Below, piece after piece: positions 1-8,541 of a stretch of DNA of 64,000 nt (its first letter is position 1; each line of letters begins with the position of its first letter). The notes beneath the pieces were generated by a model that saw only the letters and a list, made by a program, of their open reading frames with translations, had not been told where the DNA came from and did no database searches. This DNA comes from an uncultured Pseudomonadales bacterium (GTDB lineage: Bacteria > Pseudomonadota > Gammaproteobacteria > Pseudomonadales > Azotimanducaceae): NCBI GenBank assembly GCA_958296195.1, contig OY282455.1, forward strand, positions 1,426,001 through 1,490,000. Reading direction: 5' to 3'. The position numbers and the translations under genes are program-made.

Positions 1-539
1 TGCAGCACCCGCTGCTCCATTTCCAGAACATGCACCTCCAAACCCGCCGCCACGCAGACTGCAGCGACTTCAAGGCCAATGTAGCCGCCGCCGACCACCA
101 CCGCGGTCTTGCCCGACGCCATGTCCGCCTGGATGGCGTCGGCATCGGCGATGGTTCTTAGGTAGTGGACGCCGTCGAGTTCGCCACCGGGCAGGTTCAA
201 CCGCCGCACCAGGCTGCCCGTGGCCAGCAGCAGGCCGTCATAGGCGAGGGCCTGCCCCTCCGAAGTGGTCACAGTGCGGGCCGCGCAGTCGATCGCTTCG
301 ACCCGGACGCCGGACTGCACGGCAACGCCCTTGTCCGCATAAAACTTGTCTGGACGCAGATAAACCCGATCCAGCCCTTGCTCCCCAGCCAGATACTGCT
401 TCGACAGCGGCGGACGTTGATAGGGGATGTGCGGCTCGTCGCCGATGACGGTGATCTGGCCCTCAAACCCTTCTTGGCGCAAGCTGGCCGCCGCCTGCCC
501 CGCGGCGTGGCCGCCGCCCACAATGATGATCGCGGACAA
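1..539 (-). CDS. FAD-dependent ferredoxin/rubredoxin-type NAD(P)H reductase, C-terminus outside window
   Basis: Reading the minus strand from a TTG at 539 gives a protein opening with the dinucleotide-binding motif IIIVGGGHAAGQAA. It continues with PYQRPPLSKQYL, the signature of the ferredoxin/rubredoxin reductase branch of pyridine nucleotide-disulfide oxidoreductases, then LLLATGS and a second Rossmann motif, VVVGGGYIGLEVAA (NAD(P)H site). The reading frame is still open at base 1, so about 180 N-terminal residues are present and the C-terminal half lies outside. The TTG start is chosen because an in-frame TGA directly precedes it and GGGAG lies 7 nt upstream. Such flavoproteins pass electrons from NAD(P)H to a [2Fe-2S] ferredoxin or rubredoxin serving P450s or dioxygenases. 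The electron partner is not visible here. Confidence 0.88.
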   Translation of the reverse strand, partial: MSAIIIVGGGHAAGQAAASLRQEGFEGQITVIGDEPHIPYQRPPLSKQYLAGEQGLDRVYLRPDKFYADKGVAVQSGVRVEAIDCAARTVTTSEGQALAYDGLLLATGSLVRRLNLPGGELDGVHYLRTIADADAIQADMASGKTAVVVGGGYIGLEVAAVCVAAGLEVHVLEMEQRVL

Positions 540-665
540 TCAAGCTCTCCCGTTGCCGAAATGGGCATTGTAGCCAAGAGCGGACAAAGTTCTTCCTTTA
601 TATAGGGGGGGTTGTATATGGGGGAGTTGCCCGTCGCGAACCGCGGCCTGATCCGTTTCTTAACG

Positions 666-685
666 CCCACTTATATATAGGTGGG
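666..685. promoter_or_regulatory. AT-cored inverted repeat upstream of the flavoprotein gene
   Basis: CCCAC and GTGGG arms flank a TATATA-rich core of 10 bp. A second TATATA stretch lies at 599-605. Both are in the intergenic region upstream of the minus-strand reductase gene, and contrast with the GC-rich surroundings. Promoter or operator function is inference from position and symmetry only. Confidence 0.3.
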
Positions 686-724
686 TCGGCGGCGGTAAGC
701 CACTGAGCCTGATCAACAGGCCGG

Positions 725-1063
725 TTAGGGCCTTTTGCCCCGGTCGCCGGGCACCGGCATGGGGAAAGGCGTGACGTTGCCGGTGGAGGATTCGGTTACC
801 TTGGCCACGCCCTCTTTTTCCACCTCGTCTATGCGGACCACCGTATGCATGGGGATGAAGCTGCGCTGCACCCCCTCGAATTCGGTGCGCAGCTTGTCTT
901 CCCCCGGGTCGATGACCACCTTGGAGCGCTTGCCGAAGATGTAGTCCTCCACCTCGATGAAGCCGTACAGCTCGCTGCTGTAGATGTTGTGGGCGTACAC
1001 CTCGTAGATCTGGCCCATGTTGTGGAACAGAACCTTATAGATGTGGGATTGATCGTCGCTCAT
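725..1063 (-). CDS. DUF1820 family protein
   Basis: A 112-residue soluble protein with the features of DUF1820: IYKVLFHNMGQIYEVYA near the N-terminus, LYGFIEVEDYIFG, and RSFIPMHTVVRIDEVEKEG near residue 80. The family is small, conserved mainly in gammaproteobacteria, and of unknown function; an association with the miaB region fits what I recall of pseudomonads. The start ATG lies 356 nt from the divergent secreted-protein gene at 1419. The C-terminal tail is proline/glycine-rich and probably disordered. Family membership is confident, the role is not known. Confidence 0.85.
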   Translation of the reverse strand: MSDDQSHIYKVLFHNMGQIYEVYAHNIYSSELYGFIEVEDYIFGKRSKVVIDPGEDKLRTEFEGVQRSFIPMHTVVRIDEVEKEGVAKVTESSTGNVTPFPMPVPGDRGKRP

Positions 1064-1344
1064 GGGGGTTCCGGCGGGTTCAACTCAGGGGCAATGCCGA
1101 TTCGCCCCGCCACCATAGGTTCAAGCGCCCAGGCTTGCAACTTTTATCGGTTTTTTTGTCGATGAGCCGGATTTTTCCGCATTTTCCGCTTGCTTTCCTG
1201 TTTTTGGGGCTATACGCTCAAACCAATGCTCGCTTTCGGGTGCTCATGCGCTTGTTGGGTGGGCAGTTGGGGTCTGCGCCATAGCAGTTGCGGCTCTTTG
1301 CGCACAGGCTCTTTTTGCGAGGGGAAAAAATTTTGAAAAAAACC

Positions 1345-1372
1345 TTGCAGTATTGTTTTTTGTGGCTATTAT
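1345..1372 (+). promoter_or_regulatory. Predicted sigma-70 promoter of the 1419-2999 gene
   Basis: TTGCAG (1345-1350) and TATTAT (1367-1372) are separated by 16 bp, with an A/T-rich stretch just upstream (1326-1342). This would start transcription near 1379, immediately before the hairpin at 1381. The rest of the 1064-1418 intergenic region shows several T-rich runs (1142-1215) and no convincing gene. Confidence 0.5.
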
Positions 1373-1380
1373 TCGCCCAA

Positions 1381-1422
1381 CCTCCATTAAGGAGGCAACC
1401 AGAGATGGAGAATTTGAGATGA
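1381..1422 (+). promoter_or_regulatory. Shine-Dalgarno hairpin and 5-codon leader ORF
   Basis: CCTCC (1381-1385) and GGAGG (1391-1395) form a perfect 5-bp stem with a 5-nt ATTAA loop. GGAGG is a strong ribosome-binding site, placed 9 nt before an ATG at 1405. That ATG opens a 5-codon frame (M-E-N-L-R) whose TGA at 1420-1422 overlaps the ATG (1419) of the secreted-protein gene as ATGA. A second SD-like GGAG (1407-1410) precedes the 1419 ATG directly. The layout suggests control of ribosome access or translational coupling. The sequence elements are seen; regulation is inferred. Confidence 0.45.
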
Positions 1423-2999
1423 TTGAGCAGAAGATGCGTTCGGCCCTGCCGCTGTTGGCGGGTTTGCTGCTTTCGGCGGGCGCTTGGGGGCAATCGGTGA
1501 AGCTGGAGCAGTCGGTCAGCTACCAGCTGTTTGTGGCCCAGGAGTTCTTCGGGGCGGCGGACGGCCGGACGGTGGTGATCGACGACGGCGCCCAGGCGGC
1601 GGTCAACATCAACATTGTCGGGGCGGCCGAGGGCACCCCCAATGTTGGCACGCTGGACGCGGGGAACAAGGCCACCCTGACCTTCACGCTGGCCGGCGCG
1701 ACCTTCGCCGGGCCGGTCACCCCCAACGTGCTGAAGCTGTTTCGCGGAGGCACTGAGCTTCCGAACGTCGTGAGGACCATTGATGACGGCGGCGGCCGGG
1801 GCGACCGGAGCGTCTCCTTCGAGCTGGACGTGCGGGCGACGGTTGACCTTGCGACCGCCGGCCAAGAGTTCTTTTTCTTCGCGGTGCCGAGCCTGGTGGT
1901 GGACCCGGTGGTTCTGAACCCGACCGCGATGCCGGATGATCGGGTGCAGGGCGTGACGGTGGTTGCGACCATTACCCAAGGTGCAAGCGTCTCCAACCCC
2001 TTCCCGACGCAGGTGGTGGGCGCGGACGGCGCGCCGAACTTGGCCGCCGGCGTCCTCGTCAACCTCAACAACTCCCGCCTCATCACGCTTCAACGGGCGG
2101 TGGCCGCGGCCATGGGGGCTGGCGAAACGGCGAACGTGGCGATCAACAACCTCAAGGCCATCGCCGACGGCACGCAGGTCACGATGGCGGACGGCACCAC
2201 CAAGGTGCGCGGCGTGACGGTTGGCGCGCTGAGCATCACGCCGACGCCCTCCCCCGACGCCTCGGGCACTCGAAGTGCGCTGCGGGTTCTGAGGTCGAAC
2301 GCCAAGACGAACGTCAACGGCGTGTTGAACGCCGGCTTGGGGGGCACGGCGCGCGTGACGGTGTCGGGGCCGTTCCAGGAGGGCGACCGGGTGGTTCTGG
2401 GCGATAACCAGGCCGCGCAGGGCGCCAAGGCGTTCGAGATGGCTGACGGGGCCATGACGACCGACGTGCAGCTTGCGTCGATGGCCTCCACGCCGGTGGT
2501 TTACATTCCCGGCGGCACTGCGGACTTGAGGCCGGGGGTGTTCTCGGCTTCGCTGGAGCTGAGGTTCAACGATCCCTTGAACGACAGCGGCCCGGTGGGC
2601 GCGCCCTCCACGGGCAGGATCGAATACGCAGGCATCACCACAAGAGCATACGCCTATGGGGTGGTTAGAGGTGGCGGCCTTGAGAGCAGCTTCCTCCGAG
2701 TGGGTTGTGTTGATGCCCCCTCTCCCGCTAGGACTTGCAGTGTTTACATGACGTGCTTTGACCAGGCTGGACAATCCCACTTTGGCGGCATTGACCCCAT
2801 TCCGAATAACGCCACCGTGGTTGTCAACAGCGCCGCAATCGCTACCGCCTTGGGTGGCGGTTGGAGCAGCGGGCGTGGCCGGTGCGACCTCATGTCCAAC
2901 GGTGCCCTTGAGGTCCAGCACATGGTTCGCAGCGGAGGAGGCGTTCAGGTCAACAACTCCGTCGTTATCGGAGCAAACGGAATCCTCGACAAGGAGTAA
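1419..2999 (+). CDS. Secreted protein of unknown function, signal peptide, Cys-containing C-terminal domain
   Basis: A 526-residue protein. The first 25 residues form a Sec signal peptide ending near LLSAGAWGQS. What follows is rich in Val, Thr, Gly and Ala with alternating hydrophobic residues, as expected for beta-sandwich or surface domains. Only the last ~110 residues contain cysteines (in VGCVDAPSPARTC, YMTCFDQAG and RGRCDLMS), so a disulphide-stabilised C-terminal domain is likely. No catalytic motif or membrane anchor is visible. The internal ATG at 1419 is chosen because it starts the signal peptide; the upstream in-frame extension (from 1353) overlaps the predicted promoter. The gene has its own promoter, leader and terminator. 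Probably an exported or cell-surface protein; function unknown. Confidence 0.75.
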   Translation: MIEQKMRSALPLLAGLLLSAGAWGQSVKLEQSVSYQLFVAQEFFGAADGRTVVIDDGAQAAVNINIVGAAEGTPNVGTLDAGNKATLTFTLAGATFAGPVTPNVLKLFRGGTELPNVVRTIDDGGGRGDRSVSFELDVRATVDLATAGQEFFFFAVPSLVVDPVVLNPTAMPDDRVQGVTVVATITQGASVSNPFPTQVVGADGAPNLAAGVLVNLNNSRLITLQRAVAAAMGAGETANVAINNLKAIADGTQVTMADGTTKVRGVTVGALSITPTPSPDASGTRSALRVLRSNAKTNVNGVLNAGLGGTARVTVSGPFQEGDRVVLGDNQAAQGAKAFEMADGAMTTDVQLASMASTPVVYIPGGTADLRPGVFSASLELRFNDPLNDSGPVGAPSTGRIEYAGITTRAYAYGVVRGGGLESSFLRVGCVDAPSPARTCSVYMTCFDQAGQSHFGGIDPIPNNATVVVNSAAIATALGGGWSSGRGRCDLMSNGALEVQHMVRSGGGVQVNNSVVIGANGILDKE

Positions 3000-3071
3000 G
3001 ATCAGGGCAAGACATCTCTGGTCGAGGGCTGACAACCGCAGCGCAAGCTGACTGCGCTGGTCGAAGTCCTT

Positions 3072-3111
3072 AAGCCCCCGATCCCGAAAAGGTGACCGGG
3101 GGCTTCTTTTT
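3072..3111 (+). terminator. Rho-independent terminator
   Basis: A perfect 9-bp stem, AAGCCCCCG (3072-3080) with CGGGGGCTT (3097-3105), is followed by CTTTTT. It closes the 1419-2999 unit 72 nt after its stop codon. The miaB start codon lies only 11 nt beyond the T-run. Confidence 0.85.
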
Positions 3112-3122
3112 GTCTGCAAAAA

Positions 3123-4472
3123 ATGGCTACATCCCCCGCCTCAATCGCGCCCAAGGTCTTTATCAAGACTCAGGGCTGCCAGATGAATGAGTACGACTCC
3201 ACGCGGATGCTGGACCTGCTGCGTGAGCGTCACGGCTACCTGCCGGCCGTTGCCGAGGAGGAAGCCGACCTACTCCTGCTCAATACCTGCTCCATTCGCG
3301 AGAAAGCTCAGGAAAAGGTGTTCCACCAACTCGGGCGCTGGAAGGCGCTAAAAGCCCGCAATCCCCACTTGCTGATCGGCGTTGGCGGCTGCGTGGCGAG
3401 CCAGGAGGGCGCCGCCATCACCAAGCGGGCGCCCTTTGTCGATATCGTGTTCGGCCCGCAGACCCTGCACCGGCTGCCGGGGATGGTGGATGACGTCAAG
3501 GCCCGCAAAGCCGCTCCCGTCGTCGATGTCAGTTTTCCGGAAATCGAGAAGTTCGATCGGTTGCCAAAGCCCCAAGCCCAAGGGCCAACCGCCTTTGTTT
3601 CCGTCATGGAGGGCTGCAGCAAGTACTGCACCTTCTGCGTGGTGCCCTACACTCGAGGTGAAGAAGTCAGCCGTCCAGTGGCGGACGTGTTGCGGGAGGT
3701 CGCCCAGCTCGCCGAGCAGGGTGTGCGGGAGGTCAATCTCCTAGGCCAGAACGTCAACGCCTATCGCGGTGCCATTGACGGGGACCAGGCGGACCTGGCG
3801 GAGCTGATCCACTATGTGGCGACGGTGGAGGGCATAGACCGCATCCGCTACACCACCTCCCACCCGGTGGAGTTCAACGACAACCTCGTTCAGGCCTACG
3901 CAGCGGTGCCGCAGTTGGTGGACCACTTGCACCTGCCGGTTCAGTCCGGGTCGGACCGGGTGCTGGCGGCCATGAAGCGCGGCCACACCGTTCTGGAATA
4001 CAAGTCGAAGATCCGGGCGCTGCGTTCGGTACGGCCGGGCATCAGCCTCTCTTCGGACTTCATCGTCGGCTTCCCGGGCGAAACCGATGCGGACTTTGCG
4101 GCTACCTTGGCGTTGGTTGAGGAGGTCGGCTTCGACACCTCCTTCTCCTTCATTTACAGCAAGAGGCCCGGCACTCCGGCGGCCAGCCTGCCGGACCCCG
4201 TCCCTATGGCCGTAAAGCAACGTCGCCTTACCATCCTCCAGGAGCAGTTGCGCCGCCAAGCCGCCGCTGTCGCCGAGGGCATGGTCGGCCAACATCACCG
4301 CATTCTGGTCACCGGCCCCGCCCGCAAAAACCCCAACGAACTGCAGGGCCGCACCGAAAACAACCGCATCGTCAACTTCCCCGCTCCCAATCCAGAAACC
4401 CTAATTGGCCAATTCGCCAAAGTACAAATCACCGAGGCCCTCCCCAACTCCCTCCGCGGCCAACTAACCTGA
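3123..4472 (+). CDS. miaB: tRNA-2-methylthio-N6-dimethylallyladenosine synthase MiaB
   Basis: A 449-residue radical-SAM methylthiotransferase that adds the methylthio group to i6A37 of tRNAs reading UNN codons. The N-terminal UPF0004 domain has the auxiliary [4Fe-4S] cysteines ([30 protein letters not shown]). The radical-SAM motif is GCSKYCTFC with Cys165, Cys169 and Cys172. A TRAM domain follows at about 375-440. Length matches the family (E. coli 474). The ATG at 3123 is the only reasonable start before FIKTQGCQ, but it has no Shine-Dalgarno and sits just after a terminator. It heads the conserved gammaproteobacterial miaB-ybeZ-ybeY-ybeX-lnt order, here with a Uma2-like gene inserted before ybeZ. 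Confidence 0.97.
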   Translation: MATSPASIAPKVFIKTQGCQMNEYDSTRMLDLLRERHGYLPAVAEEEADLLLLNTCSIREKAQEKVFHQLGRWKALKARNPHLLIGVGGCVASQEGAAITKRAPFVDIVFGPQTLHRLPGMVDDVKARKAAPVVDVSFPEIEKFDRLPKPQAQGPTAFVSVMEGCSKYCTFCVVPYTRGEEVSRPVADVLREVAQLAEQGVREVNLLGQNVNAYRGAIDGDQADLAELIHYVATVEGIDRIRYTTSHPVEFNDNLVQAYAAVPQLVDHLHLPVQSGSDRVLAAMKRGHTVLEYKSKIRALRSVRPGISLSSDFIVGFPGETDADFAATLALVEEVGFDTSFSFIYSKRPGTPAASLPDPVPMAVKQRRLTILQEQLRRQAAAVAEGMVGQHHRILVTGPARKNPNELQGRTENNRIVNFPAPNPETLIGQFAKVQITEALPNSLRGQLT

Positions 4473-4722
4473 CCCGACGCCGCGCAGTTTCTGCTGCCTC
4501 TTGCTTCATGAATGGCTGATTTCCTACATACGGGGACGGTGTGGAGTCCTATGGTGGCCGGATGGGAACTGCAAACCCACAATGCAAAGGCCGCCGTGCG
4601 CCGCAAACCGGGGTCGGCCCGCTATTGGCGCTTAGCTTGTGTTACGGTCTAGCCCAAGGACCGGCTGCGGCCCACCACCAACACTTGACGCCGACAGCCT
4701 GCCGACAAAGAAGGAGACGCCG

Positions 4723-5598
4723 ATGGCCGAAGCCGTCCAATTCCATGCGGAGCGCCGTGCCGCGCCGTTTTGCATTGACGTCAAAGACATCCCGCAGGGG
4801 CCTGAGGCCAAGGCGCCTGACGCCTATTTCGCTTTCATGCAGATTGAGCCGCGCCGAACGGAGGATCGGGTGCCGATGAGGCCGGTGCATGGTGCGGCCA
4901 TGCGCGACTCAGCGACCGCCTTCGCGCATCACTTCCGCGGCCAAGCGGTGGAGGTTTACGAAGACGTGCCGCTGCGCTACCTGAAACGGAACAAACGCGG
5001 CTTGGTGCGTCCAGCGCACCTGTACCCGGATGTGCTGGTGCGACTTGGCATTCCGCACAGCCTGGTGCGGCGTCGGTATGATCTTAACAAGTTGGGGCCT
5101 CCGGACTTTGTGCTGGAGGTGCTCTCGCTCAGCACTTGGCGGTACGACCTTGGGCACAAACTCAACCTTTACGCCCTGCTGGGCGTTCGGGAGTGCTTCT
5201 TTTTTGAACCCACCGGGGAGCTGCCGGCGGGCGGCGAACTGCAAGGTTTCGCCCTTTCCCGGAGCGGCAAACGGCGGCTGCCGCTGGAGGCGCTTCCCAA
5301 CGGCAAGCTGGGTTTGTGCAGCAAGGTGCTGGGCCTTTGCGCCTATGTGGCGGATGAACGGCTCTCGCCGCAGGGGGAAGACGAGGGCTGGGCGCTGTCG
5401 ATTCGCTGGTATGACCCGGAGGCTGGAGCGGACATTCCTTCCTACGAGGAGTGGGTGGGGGCTTGCGCCGCCGCCGAAGCCCGCGCCGAAACGGCCAATG
5501 CCCGCGCTGAGGTGGCCGAAGCCCAAACTGAAGCAGCGATGCGCCGTGCAGCGGAACTCGAGGAGACAGTTCGCCGCCTCCAAGCCGGTTCGGGCTAA
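4723..5598 (+). CDS. Uma2-like (DUF820, PD-(D/E)XK-fold) protein with C-terminal coiled coil
   Basis: About 291 residues. Residues ~90-165 carry the Uma2/DUF820 pattern: a conserved YPDVLV, then PDFVLEVLS.ST followed by D and K residues and LYALLGV.E.FFF, consistent with the E-x-K/D-V-E core of the restriction-endonuclease-like fold. The C-terminus (~245-291) is an Ala/Glu/Arg-rich coiled coil, often seen in Uma2 proteins. ATG at 4723 is chosen for AAGGAG 6 nt upstream and loss of homology before it. The family is abundant in cyanobacteria and other large genomes; its biological role is unclear. It lies between miaB and ybeZ, which are usually adjacent, so it looks like an accessory insertion. 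Confidence 0.75.
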   Translation: MAEAVQFHAERRAAPFCIDVKDIPQGPEAKAPDAYFAFMQIEPRRTEDRVPMRPVHGAAMRDSATAFAHHFRGQAVEVYEDVPLRYLKRNKRGLVRPAHLYPDVLVRLGIPHSLVRRRYDLNKLGPPDFVLEVLSLSTWRYDLGHKLNLYALLGVRECFFFEPTGELPAGGELQGFALSRSGKRRLPLEALPNGKLGLCSKVLGLCAYVADERLSPQGEDEGWALSIRWYDPEAGADIPSYEEWVGACAAAEARAETANARAEVAEAQTEAAMRRAAELEETVRRLQAGSG

Positions 5599-5745
5599 TA
5601 GCCTTAAGGATGTCTGTCAAAAAAGTCCTGGATTCAACGCACCGACTGACGGGCGTTCCACAATCCTCAAATTCCCCATTTGACAGGCCCCAAGGCGTGG
5701 CTATGCTAGGGGTCCCAACAGGTTCAAGAGGCGCAATCACAACAC

Positions 5746-6795
5746 TTGAGCGATGACTTATCCCAAGCCGCCGCAGCGGCGCGGGAACAGAACGTGGTGC
5801 AGCTCACCACCAACCTAAACCTCGAACCGGAAGACTCCCGCCGCTTGGCGGCCCTGTGCGGCCCGTTCAACCAGAACCTTAAGCACCTTGAGAGGCGCTT
5901 GGGTGTGCAGATCCGCGGCCGCGGCAGCCTGTTTCAGGTGCGTGGCCCGGAGCGGCGCGTACAAGCCGCCAGCGCAGTGCTGGCGCAGCTTTACGGCGAA
6001 ACGTCGGAGCGCCCCGCCATTGAGCCGGAACTGGTGCATCTGCACCTGCAGGAATCTGGTGTGGAGGCCCTGCTTGCCGCTTCTCCGGAGGAAGCGAGGG
6101 ACTGCGGTGGGGAGGTCATCCGCACCCGGCGCAAGACCGTCAAGCCCCGGGGCGGCAATCAAACCCGCTACGTTCGGGCGGTGCGCAGCCATGACGTGAA
6201 CTTTGGCATCGGCCCCGCCGGCACCGGCAAGACCTATCTGGCCGTCGCCTGCGCTGTGGAGGCATTGGAAAGCAGCGCGGTGGAAAGGGTCCTGCTGGTG
6301 CGCCCAGCGGTGGAGGCCGGCGAAAAGCTCGGCTTTCTGCCCGGCGACCTGGCGCAAAAGATAGACCCCTACTTGCGCCCCCTCTATGACGCCCTGTACG
6401 AGTTGATGGGTGTGGAGCGGGTTAACAAAACCATAGAGCGCAACGCCATTGAAGTGGCGCCCTTGGCCTACATGCGCGGGCGCACCCTGAACAACGCCTT
6501 CATCATCCTGGATGAGGGGCAGAACACCACCGCCGCGCAGATGAAGATGTTCCTCACCCGCATCGGTTTCGGCTCTACGGCGGTCATCACCGGCGACATC
6601 ACCCAAATCGACCTGCCGCCGGGCCATCAATCCGGGCTGATCAACGCTCGCAACGTGCTGCGGGAGGTGAAGGGCGTCACCTTCACCCACTTCGGCGCCA
6701 AGGACGTGGTGCGCCATCCCTTGGTCAAGAAGATCGTCGATGCCTACGCCGCTCAAGCCAAGCAGGATGGGCAGGAGGGCCGCAATGCCGGTTGA
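5746..6795 (+). CDS. ybeZ: PhoH-like NTPase YbeZ
   Basis: A 349-residue PhoH-family ATPase. An N-terminal KH/RNA-binding-like region (~20-90) precedes a P-loop domain with Walker A GPAGTGKTYLA and Walker B AFIILDEGQNTT, then TRIGFGS and VITGD. YbeZ works with the endoribonuclease YbeY, encoded next with an 11-nt overlap. The start is TTG at 5746; no better in-frame ATG precedes the conserved NLEPEDSRRLAALCG. A 147-nt gap separates it from the Uma2-like gene, so transcription probably restarts here. Confidence 0.95.
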   Translation: MSDDLSQAAAAAREQNVVQLTTNLNLEPEDSRRLAALCGPFNQNLKHLERRLGVQIRGRGSLFQVRGPERRVQAASAVLAQLYGETSERPAIEPELVHLHLQESGVEALLAASPEEARDCGGEVIRTRRKTVKPRGGNQTRYVRAVRSHDVNFGIGPAGTGKTYLAVACAVEALESSAVERVLLVRPAVEAGEKLGFLPGDLAQKIDPYLRPLYDALYELMGVERVNKTIERNAIEVAPLAYMRGRTLNNAFIILDEGQNTTAAQMKMFLTRIGFGSTAVITGDITQIDLPPGHQSGLINARNVLREVKGVTFTHFGAKDVVRHPLVKKIVDAYAAQAKQDGQEGRNAG

Positions 6796-7231
6796 GGTGC
6801 AGTTGGCGTCCGGCAGTGACGCACTGCCGTCGGCGGCGGACTTCCAGCGTTGGGCGGAATGCGCCTTGGAGGGCGCTGTCGGCGAGGTTTGCGTTCGCGT
6901 GGTGGACCGGGAGGAGTCCAAGGCGCTGAACGGTCAGTACCGGGGCATTCAAGCACCGACCAATGTGCTGAGCTTTCCCGCTGGGGATTTCCCTGCCAAT
7001 GGGGGCCTGTTGGACGGGGCTATTCCTTTGGGCGATGTGGTGGTCTGCGCTCCGGTTGTGGAGATGGAAGCCCGACAGCAGGCTAAGGCGGCGGCCGGCC
7101 ACTATGCGCACATGGTGGTGCATGGTGTCCTGCACCTGCGCGGTCACGACCATCAGACGGACTGTGAGGCCGAGGCCATGCAGCGTTCGGAGGCCACCAT
7201 CCTCGGCAAACTCGGCGTGGCCGCGCCTTAG
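6785..7231 (+). CDS. ybeY: Endoribonuclease YbeY (16S rRNA maturation)
   Basis: A 148-residue UPF0054 metalloprotein. The zinc-binding motif H-G-x-L-H-L-x-G-x-D-H is present as HGVLHLRGHDH near the C-terminus, preceded by the typical PTNVLSFP segment and GDVVVCAPVV. YbeY processes the 16S rRNA 3' end and takes part in ribosome quality control. ATG at 6785 is chosen over the longer frame because GGAGG lies 8 nt upstream inside the end of ybeZ; overlap with ybeZ is 11 nt, implying coupled translation. The ybeX homologue follows after 2 nt. Confidence 0.95.
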   Translation: MPVEVQLASGSDALPSAADFQRWAECALEGAVGEVCVRVVDREESKALNGQYRGIQAPTNVLSFPAGDFPANGGLLDGAIPLGDVVVCAPVVEMEARQQAKAAAGHYAHMVVHGVLHLRGHDHQTDCEAEAMQRSEATILGKLGVAAP

Positions 7232-7233
7232 CC

Positions 7234-8124
7234 GTGAGCGTTGTCCAACAACCTCAAGCCGAATCGCGCTCCAGCCTGCGCGAATGGCTACTTGACCTGT
7301 TCAGTGGCGAGCCGGAGAACCGGACCGAACTGAGAGAGATGCTGCACACCGCGGCGCAGCGCAATCTGATGGACGACGAGGCGCTCAACATCAGCCTCGG
7401 CGCGTTGCAGATCGCCGACATGCAGGCCCGGGACATCATGGTGCCGCGCTCCCAACTGGTGTGCTTGGAGGCCGGAAAGCCCTTTGATGAGTTGCTGCAG
7501 GTCATCGTCGAATCCGGGCACTCCCGCTTTCCCGTCATCGCCGATGACCCGGATGACATCCGCGGCATCCTGCACGCCAAGGACCTGCTGCCGATGCTGC
7601 GCAACGCCAGCCCACACCCCGGCAGGGCGGACTTTGACCTCAAGGACTGCATTCGCCCCGCCCATGTGATTCCGGAAAGCAAGCGGCTGAATGTGCTGCT
7701 GCGCGAGTTCCGCGAGACGCGCAACCACATGGCCGTGGTGGTGGATGAGTACGGCCACGTCAGCGGCGTCGCCACCATTGAGGATGTGCTGGAACAAATC
7801 GTCGGCGAAATCGAGGACGAGCACGACGTGGACGAGGACAGCCTCATCAGTCGTCTTGACGACGGCGCCTGCAACGTCAAGGCGACTACGCCCATAGAGG
7901 AGTTCAACGCCTACTTTGGCGTCAATTTGGCGGAAAACGGCTTCGACACCGTTGGCGGCATCGTGCTCAACGCCTTTGGCCGCATGCCCGACCGCGGCGA
8001 AGCCGTTACCATCGGCGGCCTGAACTTCGAGGTCCTCTCAACAGACTCCCGCCGCCTGCGGTTATTGCGGGTGTCCACCGAAGTTTTGGACAGAAAGCGA
8101 AATAGACAACCCGACCAGATTTGA
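7234..8124 (+). CDS. ybeX: CBS-pair HlyC/CorC-family protein YbeX (CorC)
   Basis: A 296-residue cytoplasmic protein with no membrane segments. Two CBS motifs occupy ~65-185 (DIMVPRSQLVCLE, SRFPVI, HMAVVVDEYGHVSGVATIEDVLEQIVGEI). A CorC_HlyC transporter-associated domain follows (~205-285, ending SRRLRLLRV). E. coli YbeX has been linked to magnesium/cobalt efflux and to ribosome metabolism. Start GTG at 7234, two nt after the ybeY stop. The usual next gene, lnt, is displaced by the 8278 and 8528 genes. Confidence 0.95.
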   Translation: MSVVQQPQAESRSSLREWLLDLFSGEPENRTELREMLHTAAQRNLMDDEALNISLGALQIADMQARDIMVPRSQLVCLEAGKPFDELLQVIVESGHSRFPVIADDPDDIRGILHAKDLLPMLRNASPHPGRADFDLKDCIRPAHVIPESKRLNVLLREFRETRNHMAVVVDEYGHVSGVATIEDVLEQIVGEIEDEHDVDEDSLISRLDDGACNVKATTPIEEFNAYFGVNLAENGFDTVGGIVLNAFGRMPDRGEAVTIGGLNFEVLSTDSRRLRLLRVSTEVLDRKRNRQPDQI

Positions 8125-8277
8125 CGGCCGTTGACGGTTTATCATAGGTATTCTTGTGGGAACTGATCTCGCTCAGTTGTTGACAAGTCCGCAACCGAAG
8201 TGGAAATTGTGGACGTAGATTGACAGGGGATAGTTTTGTTAACGCCCCATAGCCGCCATCGACTAGGGAGATATGCG

Positions 8278-8541
8278 ATGACAGACCCGCTCGCAATGGA
8301 AAAAATCTACCTGCAGGAGCATCAATCGGAGTTAGCCGAAGCCCATCCTGGGCGGTATTTGGTCATTCAAGGAGAAAACGTGTACGGTGCCTTTGAAACT
8401 TATGACCAAGGCGTGAACGAGGGCGTGAAGATGCTTGGTGCCGGGCCATTTTTGGTGAGGTCGGTGTTGCAGCCCGAAGATCCACCACCACTGAGCATCC
8501 CCGTTCTTTCTTTGGGGATGCCGCTCAGTGTCGATTCTTAA
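8278..8541 (+). CDS. Small DUF5678-like protein
   Basis: An 87-residue soluble protein. The core (H-x-x-x-L-A-E-A-H-P-G-R-Y-L-V-I-Q-G then G-A-F-E-T-Y-D-Q-G-V-N-E-G) resembles DUF5678: a short strand-turn-strand in which the protein must 'carry' something, then a helix and PFLVRSV. ATG at 8278 follows AGGGAG by 7 nt. It overlaps the next gene, a retropepsin-like protease, by 14 nt, so the two are translated together. Assignment to DUF5678 is by eye and function is unknown. Confidence 0.6.
   Translation: MTDPLAMEKIYLQEHQSELAEAHPGRYLVIQGENVYGAFETYDQGVNEGVKMLGAGPFLVRSVLQPEDPPPLSIPVLSLGMPLSVDS

Noticed and set aside
1218-3119. Long (633-aa) minus-strand frame opposite the secreted-protein gene
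   Set aside because: Its composition is His/Arg-rich low-complexity antisense; the + strand gene has signal peptide, promoter and terminator.
8180-8225. Two perfect TTGACA hexamers upstream of the 8278 gene as promoters
   Set aside because: Neither has a reasonable -10 hexamer at 15-19 bp.
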